Shown here: piece after piece, positions 33,246-45,206 of the stretch
Layout of the letters: each line of letters opens with the position of its first letter
Numbering within the stretch: the first letter of the stretch is position 1
Assembly: GCA_030248065.1 (NCBI GenBank)
Contig: JASAMV010000684.1
Span: 62,001 to 126,000, forward strand
Length of the DNA stretch: 64,000 nucleotides
Reading direction: 5' to 3'
From: Rhynchonema sp. JSB1_4
Taxonomy: Eukaryota; Nematoda; Chromadorea; Monhysterida; Xyalidae
Program-made: the position numbers and the translations under genes
The notes under the pieces: model-generated
What the model saw: only the letters and a program-made list of their open reading frames with translations
Databases searched by the model: none
What the model was told of the DNA's origin: nothing

Positions 33246-35850
33246 AACGACTGCACATAGTAGTCAACCCTCTTTATGGTGAACATCGGTAGTTGCTAAT
33301 CGGCGACTTCGGATGGGCCTTGGTACTCCGATTCGGAAATTTCTTGACGTTCTATAAGTAAGATCCACAACATAATCATATTTAATGTCAAACGGGCCTG
33401 ATTATGTGCCAAGTTTGGCATGTACAGTATGTAATGGAAATCAGTTCAGTTCACTATTAAGACGGTAGACTGTTCGGAATTCGCTGGCTCAGAGAACATC
33501 TAAAGCAGAACAATTGTTTCTAATCTTGAACAGGTCTGACAAAACATCCCCACATTACATGACATTATAATTCTGTTAGTCATTTGTATGTATTGAGCCG
33601 GTTTCTTATATCTGTCGCATCTGCATTGTCCAGTCACGTATAGCGAATCGTGAATTTGGAGTAAGAGCTTTATGCTATACCCTAAACATTCATTTCTTGA
33701 GTTGAAGTGATTCTTGGTTAGTGTAACAACAGCGGCAATTGTTTGTGTCGTGCGTATATTGGCTAGGCTCGAACTGTGAGCCATTGCCAAGGTTCAAAGA
33801 CACTCAGTGATGAACCTATTCATACGAATATGCAGGGCTATTGTATGTTCATAATACGCACGGCACTAATATTTTATTCTTGATGTGAGTGCCATCAACT
33901 TTTCGTGAATATGCTGTGTATATCTGTCCATTCCCCCACTTTATTGTCGTTTTTGTGTCAAAGCTTTTTTCACATTATGTTTGAATTTGTTAGGACATCG
34001 AATCATAAAGTTGTGTTGAAAATTAATTGAAAAATTCTTGGTATACGCGACGTGTTATTGTTCTTAAAATGTCGTGTATGAAATTTTTCGGCAGAACTGT
34101 TTTAAACCGATTTGTGAATTTTGAGCGAGAAGCAGTCAGGCTTAGCTCACAATACAGGACGGCTGTGATATATTTGTACAGATCCTATTCGTGATCGTGT
34201 TTTATTTTTTGGAAACTGTCATGGTCATCCTTGTGATTTATCTTTTTTGGAAGGGATACTTTTTGTTGCAAAACGGGCAGACTTTTTACATTTATGGGCA
34301 GTTTTTTGTCGTCGCGATGTATATGTACCTGTCCCTCAGCCATACATAAAGGCAAGCTACGCCAACACGAGCTCGATTTCGAAGGTGGCGTGTATTCAAA
34401 ACGAATAGAAAGAGAAAATCATCATGCTCCATTTTGTATTCTTCAACGTGTGACATTTCCCAAATCAGCAGCCATACGTATAAATGTTCCACCATTCTGC
34501 CAGCTGCGAAGTCGAGCTCATGTTGGTGTGGTTTGCCTTTGCATTGATTCCGTGCTGCTTAGTTTCAGGTTTTATGGACCTTTCCCGAGTGATGTATTTT
34601 CTCTAGTATGTGCATGTGACAAAACAAGATCTTCACGAACTGATCAATCACAATACTATCATGCTAAACGCTCATTTATACAGTACTGTCACTTGAATAA
34701 AAAAATTTCCATGCGTCTTGCGTAAATTGATTTTTTGTGAGATTTTCTCCACTGCTGTGACACGACAAGAAAAGCAGAATTTTTTTCTGTTTATTCATGG
34801 TTAGTTTGTCCAATAGCGCGCACAAACGGGGCACAACACAAATACAACTTACGGCGTTGCCTGTGAAACGAGGAACAGACACTCTCTGGTGAACCATCAG
34901 CCAGCTTCATTTGCTTTGCTTATTTGTTACACGACCACAGCCATATGACCGTCTGGCTGATGTTTCACTGACTCACATAGTGCTAATCATATCCTAATTG
35001 TACAACAACACGAATGATAAAGCTTTTCGACAGGTCAAGTATAGTTTTGAAAAACAACAACAATAAATATTTCCCAAATGAAAATGACAGCATGAATAGA
35101 AACCCTTGTTTACAGACCAACAACGAAAAGACCGCATGATGCTAAGACACACCACACTAAAAAATATCACAGCAAAATACAATCAATAACAAGGACTTGT
35201 GACATGTATAATAATACAACAAATTGATTTCTTTTCAAATTATTTCACCATAACAACGGAATGAATAACATACATAATAACTCAGATATGGCATTAATTG
35301 GAATGGACAGTTCTCATAAAGACGAAAAAATGTGACCATTGTTGGATAAGGCAAGGCCGCGCTTGCATAATTCGTTGCGTAAGGTAAAGTACGGCATGAA
35401 ACAAACGAATTACAAATTGTTATAAAAACATTGAAAAAAAGAAAACCTGAATCATAAATCACGCAGCGCAATGTAAACAGCTATGTGAGACACTTTCAAC
35501 CCCCAAATACTGTAGATCAAAAAAAGTACTTGGGTATTTTGTGAGTACACATATCCGCTGTGAAAACTTGGGTGCGAACAGCTTATCTGAACTCCAAAAA
35601 AAACGATAACAATTCTTACAGCTACCAAATGAGCAGTTTCTATAGAACTGAGTGAGAATTGGCAATTAGTTGCACTTGCTGATTGCAAAAGTGGTCAGAA
35701 AAAGCCTACAATACGTCGGCAGGTATTGTAGTTAGGCGTATCACCACCCCTTTCAATCGAGCTACATGAGCAAGTATACGAATAATGGGCATTGTCTGTC
35801 GAATAAAAACGCTAGATACTAACACATGGGCCACAATAAATGCAACATAA
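33246..35850. other. Intergenic, convergent 3' ends
   Basis: Between the stop of the LAPTM-like gene and the stop of the first transporter (minus). It holds one MITE (34351-34537), a small inverted repeat (34893-34965, CATCAGCCAGC...GGCTGATGTTTCAC), and AT-rich sequence. No coding exon could be supported. Confidence 0.55.
34351..34537. mobile_element. MITE, GGCAAACTAC family, copy 1 of 6
   Basis: The terminal repeats are GGCAAGCTACGCCAACACGA and the complement of GGCAAACCACACCAACATGA. The interior has CGAATAGAAAGAGAAAATCA and TCTTCAACGTGTGACATTTC. Other copies, diverging by a few per cent to about 15 per cent by eye, are at 40576-40712 (truncated), 45739-45920, 46508-46691, 46896-47092 (reverse) and 49686-49860. 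Confidence 0.85.
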
Positions 35851-38800
35851 CTATTTCTTGCCATTCATCAGTCCATCAAGTGGATTCATCGGTTTCACAT
35901 AGGGGTACTTCGAATAGACGTAGACCGAGCCCATCACCAGCACCGTGCCAAACAGGAACTGTAGCGAGGGCATAAAGTCGAACAGATACATGGCCGCAAC
36001 GCAGCTGACGATTATGGAAACGGACGTTGCAAAACCTAAAAAAACTATTTTTTTTGCGAAATACGCCAAATAAACTCCTGAAAATATCCGGAAACAGCAT
36101 CTTCAGCGCTGAAACAACCCACTGATGGGCACGAGAACAGGGTTCCTCTATTTGTCTGATTGCTAGCTTGTTTTTCAGAAATGAATAGCTATGGTCATCT
36201 AATCATTTATGAACCGTTATTTTTAAATTTCGCACATAATTTTGGTTTACACACTTTATTTAGTTTATATGCACCTTAGTGTGGGCGTAACAACATCTTG
36301 CAACATTTGGCAACTACAAATGCCAATGGTGGAACATTTTGTCGTGCATTACAAATCCAAAGCCTGATTCTGTTGTGGATATTGAAGAACTCAATACCTC
36401 ATTATTTGGCGCTTTTTGCACCGCAGCAGGCTATCAAAAATACAGTAATCGGCCTAGTCTTCATCTCGTGTGAGTGACTTAACATATAGAAAAATGTTTC
36501 GAGACAGGATGGGCTGCTGACCACAAGTGCGACCAGCATAAAAGCTTATTACTAGTTGTCATCTTTTACACTGGTAGAACTAGATGTCCTTGTAAAGTTC
36601 AGAAGTATACATCTGGGTGCCAGTGGTGTAGTTGGGGGGGGCTGGTATGGGGTATGGGAAATCGGCCGGGGGCTTGGCGTATGGGAAATTTTTCACTTTT
36701 GGAAAAATAACCCTAGAGCACCCCTAAGAAATAACTTTTTGACCCCGAGAAGTACCAAAATTGACCATTTTTCGCCTAAAATTGTCAAAAATCGCTTGCT
36801 GCCGCAAGAAAACCCTGTTTTAAGCACTTTTAGACCAATTTTTGGCATTTTTAGAAGATTTTTGGGATAATTTATTTCAGAAATCCCTCTCGGCTATGGG
36901 ATTTTTTTGAATTTTTGGAGAAACCCTCTGGTATAGGAATTTTTCATTTTTGGGGGTATGTATGGGAAATTCCCCAAAAAATTGGGCTAGGTATGGGAAA
37001 ATTTTTGATTTCTCAACCACGTCACTGCACAGTGCTTGATATCAGATCATGAAGTTAAGTTAAAAAACAACAACAAGCGCAACCCGACCTTTCAAAATAT
37101 TATCGGCATATTTGATCACCACCGCAACGGTCAGTCCTCCAATGGCATAAAGCAGTATGATGGCCCAGACTACACTATCGTAACCATACAGTACGCCGTG
37201 GATGCTTATCTCGCGACCGTCCTTCACCTGCAATGAAACAGAACGAAGATGGACAGAAAGACGGGGACAGTGAAGGGAAAACGTTATCAGTGTACTGGCA
37301 CGTTACATATTCGAGCCCCGAAAATCTATTTCTGGCCTGTCTGTCTCTCTGATGTCCCCGCTGTGACGCCAGGCCACTGAACGCGGCAGGCAGATGTGTT
37401 GGCGTGAGTCCATAGCCCAAAAATCACAATAAAACCTGAAAACAATCATACGAGCCCGTGTAGTACACAACAACACTCCATGATGAAACATTAGCAGGTC
37501 GCACGACAGCTACTTCTGCATCAGAAATGCAGCGCACGCTATAAAGGCCCTTCACCTCACCACCCAGTTTAAGCGGATTGACGGGTTGCAGGCTTTGGCG
37601 CGCTGTGCTAAAGCACGTGACTCTAATCCGCTGACCCGTCAATTAACTCGGGTTGTGTGTGGAAAACCTAATTGTACTTCATTCTTTGAGAAAACAGACA
37701 ACAAACTCTCGCGCGCTGATTGGGTGATGCAGGTGTGGCATCCAATCAATACGTGTGATTTGACAACTTAGTTTGACCACAAGACCAGCTGATTCGCTGA
37801 CTGACTGAGCAAACAAAGGAGTCGGACACACAAAATAGTCTCTGATGCTTTACTCGCGAACGACTAGAGAATGAAACGTGCGGTTTATTCGATCTCACTC
37901 TCACCAAACGGGCTCCGAAAAACTCCAACAAACACAAACACCGTGCCAGTTCCAACCTGCATAGTGACCCAACTGATCGGCACAGAGCACGTGGCCAGTT
38001 GGATGTTCCGAATCCACACCGAAACATCTGTTGTTTTGAGGATTTTCTCGAAGTAAATGCCCGCAAAGCCAGACAGCATGCACGCGACTAGCACGGCCGC
38101 CAGACCTGGGTGGGAACAACGGAAAATCTGACGATGGAGGAAGCAATAGTGCAACCACTACATAATTTAATGAACGGAATGGATGGGACTCGGCTATTTC
38201 GGCCCTCTCTCACAGCTTCTGCTTTAATTTTTGCGCTCCATACGTGGGTGTGTTGATGGGCGTGCGTGCAAAACCAGCTCGAGCCCAATCATTCTGTGGA
38301 CATGATTTAATTTGCGTTAAGATTGAGTGCAATGAATCAAGAACGACCAATCCTATAGCTAAACACACACACGCTAAACAACAGCCCTCGACCCACCCCA
38401 CATCGGCTTCTGGATCCTTTCGGCCGTGATCTCGGCGTCCGTTTTCTCTCCACTTTGATTCGTCGTGACCGACGTGGGCGAAGCGGAGGACTTTTTTGGT
38501 GGATTGCTCTGTTCTTGCTGAAAAACTTTGCCGTATCGTTCGATGGTCGATAGATAGAACTTGGATTGTGAACTGCTGTGAGTTCGAAGGATAAAAAAGA
38601 GAAATTGATAACCTATTTCCTTGTTTAACATCCCATCATGGGTCGGAAGGCCCGGCAATTGTATTGAATTGTGCAATGAACAAAACATGATGCTACATGG
38701 AGACTATAAAATGAGTCGGCGACCGAGTACAATAGTTATACCTGGTAATAAATTCACTTCTCAAAAGTCATAATAAAAAACTTTGATTCAAAAATCATTC

Positions 38801-41800
38801 GGTTATACTTTGGCTGTGTGTTATGTTGTTCTTTGAAACATCATAATTGAGTTAGCACTAGCTTCTGTCAATGTACGCTTGAGAGAATCCATACAATCAC
38901 TTTGATGATAAGCCCTTTAATAAATCTCCAAAACTACTGCAAGATGTGCCGATAGCCACTAGCAGGCTGATGTTTCACAGCGTTTTTAAAAAATAAACAA
39001 AATGCAGCACCACAAACTTGCAGTTGCACAATGCTGACGCCAATAAATAGCAACACGAGCGCGATCCATTGTAATTTTGATAACGGTTTTCGCAACATCG
39101 ACACGGAGAACAGAGCGGTCGTGAGGATTTTGAGTTGATATGTCACCTGTCGATGCAATGGGAATCACTTCATGCTTTGTGAATTTCGTTACGATCGGCA
39201 GAGTATGCACCCCAGTATACGTCTTGGTCCTGCGGGGAAGAAGTGTTCCTTCCTACTTTTTCGGAGGGGAAATTAGTCTACCTTCCTGGGGAGGGGAAAG
39301 ACCCAAATTCCGGAAAAAGTCACTTTTTGAGGTAGAAAATTAGACCTATTTTTGGCCCATTTTGATAAAAATTTCTTCATAAAAAGAGTATTTTGGCAAC
39401 TTTTGACAACATTGACCAAGAACATCACGCATTTTAAGCCTAAAAATGCCAATCTTAGGCCTAAAATGCCCATTTTAGGTAAAAATTGGGGAAATTAGAG
39501 CACCTTGGTCGGGGAAATTAGAGTACGTTAGGGGGGCCCTCCCTCCAGGAACTATTGATGCACAGGTATGCAGTTTACTGTTGGCCACGGGTCCAATGCG
39601 AACTGAGCATGTTCGGGGACTTCTCGAGCGAGAACGATAATTTTGACCAGCGTAAAAGTTGTTCACAAATGACGTTTACGCTGGTCGAATTTATCATATT
39701 CGAAAAAATCATCCGACACGTTCGCACAAAAACTATGACTCAGGTGCGCGGGCGTGGCTGGCAGATCTACGCTCCGCACAAGCGTGCGTCATCAAACGTG
39801 TTGCGTGTTGCGCTACTTGCTTGCTGACCAGTAACTACCGCCAGTGCCTGTTCTAGACATGCATGTCACATTGATGATCTATTTCGATGATGATCACAAA
39901 ATTTCGTTTCAAGAAGCTTTGAGGCCAAGTGACACTAAAGCGAAGCGAAACAGGTCAATGTAACATCAGCCAAAACCGTCATGCCATGACATGTGCGACA
40001 AAAATGCACAGCGTATCAATTGAATCTTTCCAAATTAAGCTATATGTTCTCGTCGGTTGCTTGACTGATTAGCAACTACAGTTATGACAAATCAGTCGAC
40101 TTCAAGTTTTGGGGAAACGGCGAGCAACAACGCAAAACAAAACATACAGTCTTCGTGGTGGTGACATGGTCAGGACCTGACAAATTTTTAAATTGTACCT
40201 CAAAAATGTGTGTGTAGCGACAGTTATGTTACTACGGCGCGTTCAACTGCAATAAGTGCCGATAAAGGGGGTAGTCTGTGCCGAACGTTTAACAAACCGA
40301 GTAGTGTGACCAACCATGAATGTAGCGGCATCCAAATGCGATACAGCCACGTACAACAGATTGTTCTGAATTGTGTAGATGAATGAAGGCACGCACACTT
40401 TGGCCGTGTCCCACGGCTGTAGCACCAGATGGCGGTAGATTTGTTGCAAACATCTGTGCAAGATGTCAGGTTATGAAATTGGTTTTTTTCTTCCGTCGGG
40501 TTGGTTTGGCAGAGTTCATGGTAAAGATTGTCTGCGCTTCAAACAGGCAATAATGTTTCACCGTTGGTGTATAAAGGCGAACTACACCAACACGAGCCCG
40601 ATGTCGAAGGTTCAAGTGTATATTCAAAACCAACAGAAAAAAAATTATCATGCTCCATTTTGTATTCTTCAACGTGTCACATTTCCCCAATCAGCAGCCA
40701 CGTCCGTGAATCACACAGTGACAACGGCTTTGATTGATTCAAGGCTCAAAATAATGAACAACCTCAGTCAAAATGAAATTAAAAGCCCAACTGTACTTGA
40801 GGGTGCGAAAGCCTGATAAAACTTGGTTCTCTCACGCAACACGAAACAAATTTTCCCACGCTTATTGGTTCTCATGCGCGCGCGCCAGACAATCAGCGCA
40901 TGAGAATTTGTTTCGTGTTGCGCGAGAGAGAACGAAGTATAGTTAGACCATAAAGTTGAACGACAAGCTTGGCAAGGAGAGACAAGCACGATCTCACAAA
41001 TATTATCGTGAAGCAACAACACTCCCCTGGCCAAGCTGGCCGTAAAACGCACCTGATCGGACTCCTCTCATGCCAGGACACGATGACAAAACAAGCAATC
41101 AATTTCACCACTTCTGACCAAAACACCGCCGTCGACGCGAAGAACATTTCTCTTCTGAAATGGTCGTCTCGTGAAATAGAAAAACAAGAAACGTTGCGAG
41201 CTGAACTTATATATGTGCATACATAGTCCCAAGCCAATATGTGTACATAACACATTATCGTTTTCATCGAAACACAATGGAGACCAGTGTTGGAAGTGGG
41301 AGGGGGTTTGGGGGGTACAGTAGGTATCCGCCTCGCCTGGTACAGTAGGTATCCCCCTCCGATGTTTGGCACGGTACAGTAGGCATCCCTCCTCCGATTT
41401 TCGCCCCGGTACAGTAGGTATCCCCCGATTTTGCCCTAAAAAATGCCAATTTTTGACCAAAATGGCCAGAATCAGTGTTAAATCAGTGGTTTTTACCTCA
41501 AATTACCCAAATTCGCGCGCTACGCGCGCAAATGGTACGTTTTCACACGATTCCACACATAAAAGAAACATTAAAATTTTTCACCCAAAAACCTAGCCCA
41601 CATCCCCTCCCCCCGGCCATCGGCTCTGGTACAGTAGGTATCCCCTCCAGAGTACCTCCAACACTGATGGCAACAGCATTGCCGATAAGTCGGATCGGAT
41701 GGGATACTTTTGAAAACCCTATTCATGTAGTGCAAAAACACGAACGAGGCCACGTTTTTTCGAATTAAGAGAATTCAATTCGCATTAGCCATATCGACAG

Positions 41801-42880
41801 ACAACAGAAACGGAACAAACACACGAACACCAAACGTACTTTGTTCTCGTTCTCGCGTGTCGGATGAGCAGCACTTGACCAGCATTCTGCGCGACTAGAA
41901 TCACCAGACTCAGGTATTTGAGGAATGCGTTCTGTTCCGAGCCTGAAACACAAAGGAAGAGAAATTAACGAAAAAGAAAGAGAAAATAAGACCAGACGTG
42001 TCAAAGCACACGTGACGTCGTGGGTCAAGGAATTGTATGAGAACTAAGCGAAATGCAAATTAAAAAAAACTGCAAACAGCACCAACTGATAATAAGTAAC
42101 CAGTATTAGGAGCTTAAAAATGTCGTCCATTTTCTACGTTAGTCCAGTCAGTAGGAATCAGGAATTCCGGTCTCAGAACTGGAATTCACAAAAAAAGGAA
42201 CTCAACTTCAGTTCCGCGCAGGGTCGAGTGCACAGCAGATCAATAGATAAAAAAACATCCAACTCACGACGCATACTCGCCTGACCGCCTTGCACCGTCA
42301 GGCACGCTTTGACAGTTCCGGTCTCTTACAAGGAGGCAGGAAAGAAGAGAAAGGTATCCATCGGCAGTTATGTATGTAATGTAGTATGTCAGATAATGGT
42401 CCGCATTTCTCGTTAATAATATAGGGAAACGGAGACGGTCCACGGTAAGGCTTTCAGTTCGAAACTTAAGCTGAAATAAACTACCACCGTCTGCTAAACG
42501 GTCAAGTTTCACGAGCCTCATAAAGAAACATCCTGCTAAATCGCAAACTGGGTGGATGACGTTTCAATGCGATCACGCAGCACAAACTGGCATATGTCGG
42601 CAGAAAATGTTTCGACCAAAGCATATAATACTGTATCTATTAAACGCACACAAGGGCATTTAAGATAGTCCAACCATCGTACAAAAAACTGAACAACACC
42701 ATAACCAAAAAAGATCAACTAACCAACAACAGCGGTTTGTTCCCGCACAATCACAATTCCCGTCCGATCCGACCTCGTGATCTGCGCCGGGTTATGATTA
42801 GACGTCGAGTTCTGGTCTGGACCGAGTAGCTCGCGAGTTAGCTCCGGGTCTTCATTGTTGTTCTGGTTCACATTTGACAT
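35851..42880 (-). CDS. Nucleotide-sugar transporter, SLC35A family, paralog 1
   Basis: Nine minus-strand exons: 42880-42724, 41942-41840, 41154-41053, 40453-40315, 39146-39018, 38517-38397, 38105-37957, 37227-37089 and 36035-35851, all phase-consistent, about 406 residues. After a polar N-terminus come [128 protein letters not shown] and [19 protein letters not shown]. These are the ordered signatures of UDP-galactose/UDP-GlcNAc/CMP-sialate transporters, ten-helix antiporters of the Golgi or ER that exchange a nucleotide sugar for the monophosphate. A separate 40-residue polar exon forms the central loop. Substrate cannot be told. The ATG follows a TTTCAG by 17 bp. Confidence 0.93.
36621..37027. 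mobile_element. hAT-like element, phrase GGTATGGGAAATT
   Basis: CAGTGGTGTAGTTGGGG at the left and CAACCACGTCACTG at the right, with arrays of TATGGGAAATTTTT at both ends and a CCAAAATTGG-rich A/T body. The flanks CTGGGTGC and CACAGTGC agree at only five of eight positions. Same family as 42933-43348. It lies in the last intron of transporter 1. Confidence 0.7.
39222..39550. mobile_element. Element with phrase GGGGAAATTAG
   Basis: GGGGAAATTAGTCTACCTT at the left and two GGGGAAATTAGAG units at the right surround an A/T-rich body containing TTTTAGGCC/GGCCTAAAA words. Terminal repeats are short (TCCTG.../...CAGGA) and no clear target duplication is seen. It lies in an intron of transporter 1. 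Structure resembles the hAT-like phrase elements. Confidence 0.5.
41285..41666. mobile_element. hAT-like element, phrase GGTACAGTAGGTATCC
   Basis: Inverted ends CAGTGTTGGA and TCCAACACTG, with flanks ATGGAGAC and ATGGCAAC (six of eight identical). GGTACAGTAGGTATCC occurs four times at the left and once at the right. The body is A/T runs plus a central CGCGCGCTACGCGCGC dyad at about 41514-41529. It lies in intron 2 of transporter 1. Confidence 0.78.
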
Positions 42881-42932
42881 ATTATACACGGGGCACTGAA
42901 ATTATTTGCATGCATTTCGCGATACACAATAG

Positions 42933-43348
42933 CAGTGGTGTCGTTGAGAAATCGAAATTTTCCCATACCCAGCCCAATTTTCGGGAAATTTCCCATACAT
43001 ACCCCCAAAAATCAAAAATTTCCCATACCAGGGGGGGGTTTTCCAAAAACTCAAAAATTTCCCATACCCGAGGGTGGGGGTTTTGAAAAAAATGACCCCA
43101 AAAATCTTCTAAAAGTGCCAAAATTGGTCTAAAAAGTGCTTAAAACAGAGTTTTATTGCGGTAGTAAGCGATTTTTGACATTTGGGACGAAAAATGGCCA
43201 ATTTTGGTACTTCTCGGGGTCAAAAAGTCATTTCTTAGGGGTGCTTGTTCCAAAAGTGAAAAATTTCCCATACCCCATACCCCCGGCCGATTTCCCATAC
43301 CCCATACCCGGGGGGTAACCCCCCCCCCCCCCCCCAACGACACCACTG
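42933..43348. mobile_element. hAT-like element, perfect 8-bp duplication, phrase TTTCCCATACC
   Basis: Inverted ends CAGTGGTGTCGTTG and CAACGACACCACTG, bounded by CACAATAG at 42925-42932 and 43349-43356. Arrays of AATTTCCCATACC/CCCATACCCC sit at both ends, and the C-rich right end has a run of C. The body matches that of 36621-37027 in reverse orientation (AAAGTGCCAAAATTGGTC). It lies 53 bp upstream of the start codon of transporter 1, between it and any promoter. Confidence 0.92.
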
Positions 43349-44189
43349 CACAATAGCGCAATAAAAGTAATCGTAAACAAATAGTAATATGCCATTTTTG
43401 ACAAATGACCAGGCAGCTGTCAAACCTGCATAGAGAACAACAGCCCCGATAAATAAATCGGAATAAAGTTTATTGAAACAAGAATGACACCAAACAGGAA
43501 TGAAAATAGTTTTTGGTTGTCTCTGTCGATAATAAGAATGCATAGCGTAAAATCTCCAATAAGAATTAAACCCCAAAAAGGAATGTACCTACACTACAGG
43601 GCGCACATTTAATGCACGGCTAGAATGATCAAGGCAAAAAAATCAAGTCACTTAAAAAAACGCGGATTTGGATCACAGATTCACAGTTGTTGCGCTTGCG
43701 GTGAAGGACTGACAGAAAACAATGAAAGAAAGCAAAATAATGAAAAAAGCAAAAAACAATGAACATAATTGCTCTTGGTCAAAGTTAGTTGAGCGATAAC
43801 TTGAACTGCTGTGGGTTATAATCGAAGTAATTGACGCTAAATCCTGAATTTTTTCTGACGTTAAAGCCGAACGAACAAAAATGAACACACTGAAACACTG
43901 TTGTTGCTTGTAAAAAAGTATTATGAGACGCACAACAATGGAAACACAACATAATAATCAGTACTATATACATATACAATATCGTATCATAATTTCACAT
44001 CAGTACAAATGAGCAAGCACTGGACAAATAATGGCAACAGTAAGTACTCAAACATTTGATTTGAGTGGCGATTGAACCGGCGTTGCTCTGTGGGCTGAAA
44101 AAATATAAATTTTGTTGCAAGAATGTTACTCTATTTTTTAACTGCGGGTAATTTTCACCTGCGTGCTTCATCACACACGCCGTGAGGGT

Positions 44190-44805
44190 GCAGCCGGTGT
44201 CGGGTGCCGGCTATCCTCAGATGTCGGGCCATCTTTTGGCCGCGACATCCGACATTTGCAGTTCAAATCATCAAGTTTGCTCAAGGAAGAATTTTCATAA
44301 AAATAGTTGTGTTTGACCTAAATGTGCCACCAAGGCGCATAAAGCATTGTTTTGGTGTTGATTTTGTTAAAAGCTATGAACTGAATAAACTCTGAGCCAA
44401 CCGCATAACTGCATAAACGAGGCAAATGAGCAAAATTTTGGTTCTTTGGGTGGAATTTTCGAAGCGGCGTAAGGGTCAGTTGGGCGTAAAGGTCGGTATA
44501 AAGTTCGGTCGAAAGCTCGGTCGGCGTAGCTCGGTGTAAACGTGAAACATTGCCTGTTATTAACCTGGAATATTTCAAGTTTACACCGAGGTCTGTCACA
44601 CTGAGCTGTCGACCGAGCTTTCCACCGACCTTTACACCCAACTGACCTTTACACCGTTACGAAAATAGCACCCTTTTTGGTCGAAAATTACGATGTCGGT
44701 TGTCGGCTACTTTTCGAACTGTCGGGTGTCGGCTTCTATGTTCTAGTGTCGGGTGTCGAGTTTTTGTTGCTGATGTACGTAGGTGTCGGGTACCCCTCGG
44801 ATCGC
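44190..44805. mobile_element. TGTCGGGTG element with a nested foldback element
   Basis: Units of GTGTCGGGTGCCGGC and ATGTCGGG at 44195-44230 and again at 44695-44790 frame a body shared with 54504-54887 (CATCAAGTTTGCTCAAGGAA, GGCGCATAAAGC). At 44446-44670 this body is interrupted by a foldback element GGGTGGAATTTTCGAAGCGG with GTGTAAAGG units, of the 2535-3312 family, whose centre carries TGAAACAT. Confidence 0.7.
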
Positions 44806-45206
44806 GATCCCTCTTATGTAATCTGATGCGTTACGTGAAAACAGCATTTGGCTGAATAACCAGCTTTGCAGAACCAACAAAGTACCAAGTTCGATAGCCC
44901 CACAAATGACCCAAAAGCCACGAAGTTGCAACACGGGCGGTGAGCGATAGCAAACTTGGTCATCGCACCGGCTCTGTCTCGGTCACGTGCGATTTTTTTT
45001 AGCGATTTTTTGCGTTAACGGTAATAAGGGATTTACCGGAAATATTAGCGTAGACGTTGTTCGCTCTGGGTTTTCGAACATTATTTAACCCGGTAGAAAT
45101 TGGTGGCCTCATCAAATTTCTTAATTTAATACGCTCAGCGTAAAACCCCCACCGACCAAGGCAGGTCAGGAGCGTTCCAATCACCAAGTTAGATATTGCT
45201 TAAGAT

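Larger units (their letters stand above)
42881..45206. other. Intergenic between transporters 1 and 2
   Basis: Upstream of transporter 1 and downstream of transporter 2, both minus. Holds the perfect-duplication hAT element (42933-43348) and a TGTCGGGTG element with a nested foldback element (44190-44805). The rest is AT-rich with no supported exon; a minus open frame at 43933-43673 has no recognisable product. Confidence 0.55.

Noticed and set aside
34294..34725. A 143-codon plus-strand open frame after the LAPTM-like gene
   Set aside because: Its first half is a member of the GGCAAACTAC MITE family present six times, and the rest shows no domain.
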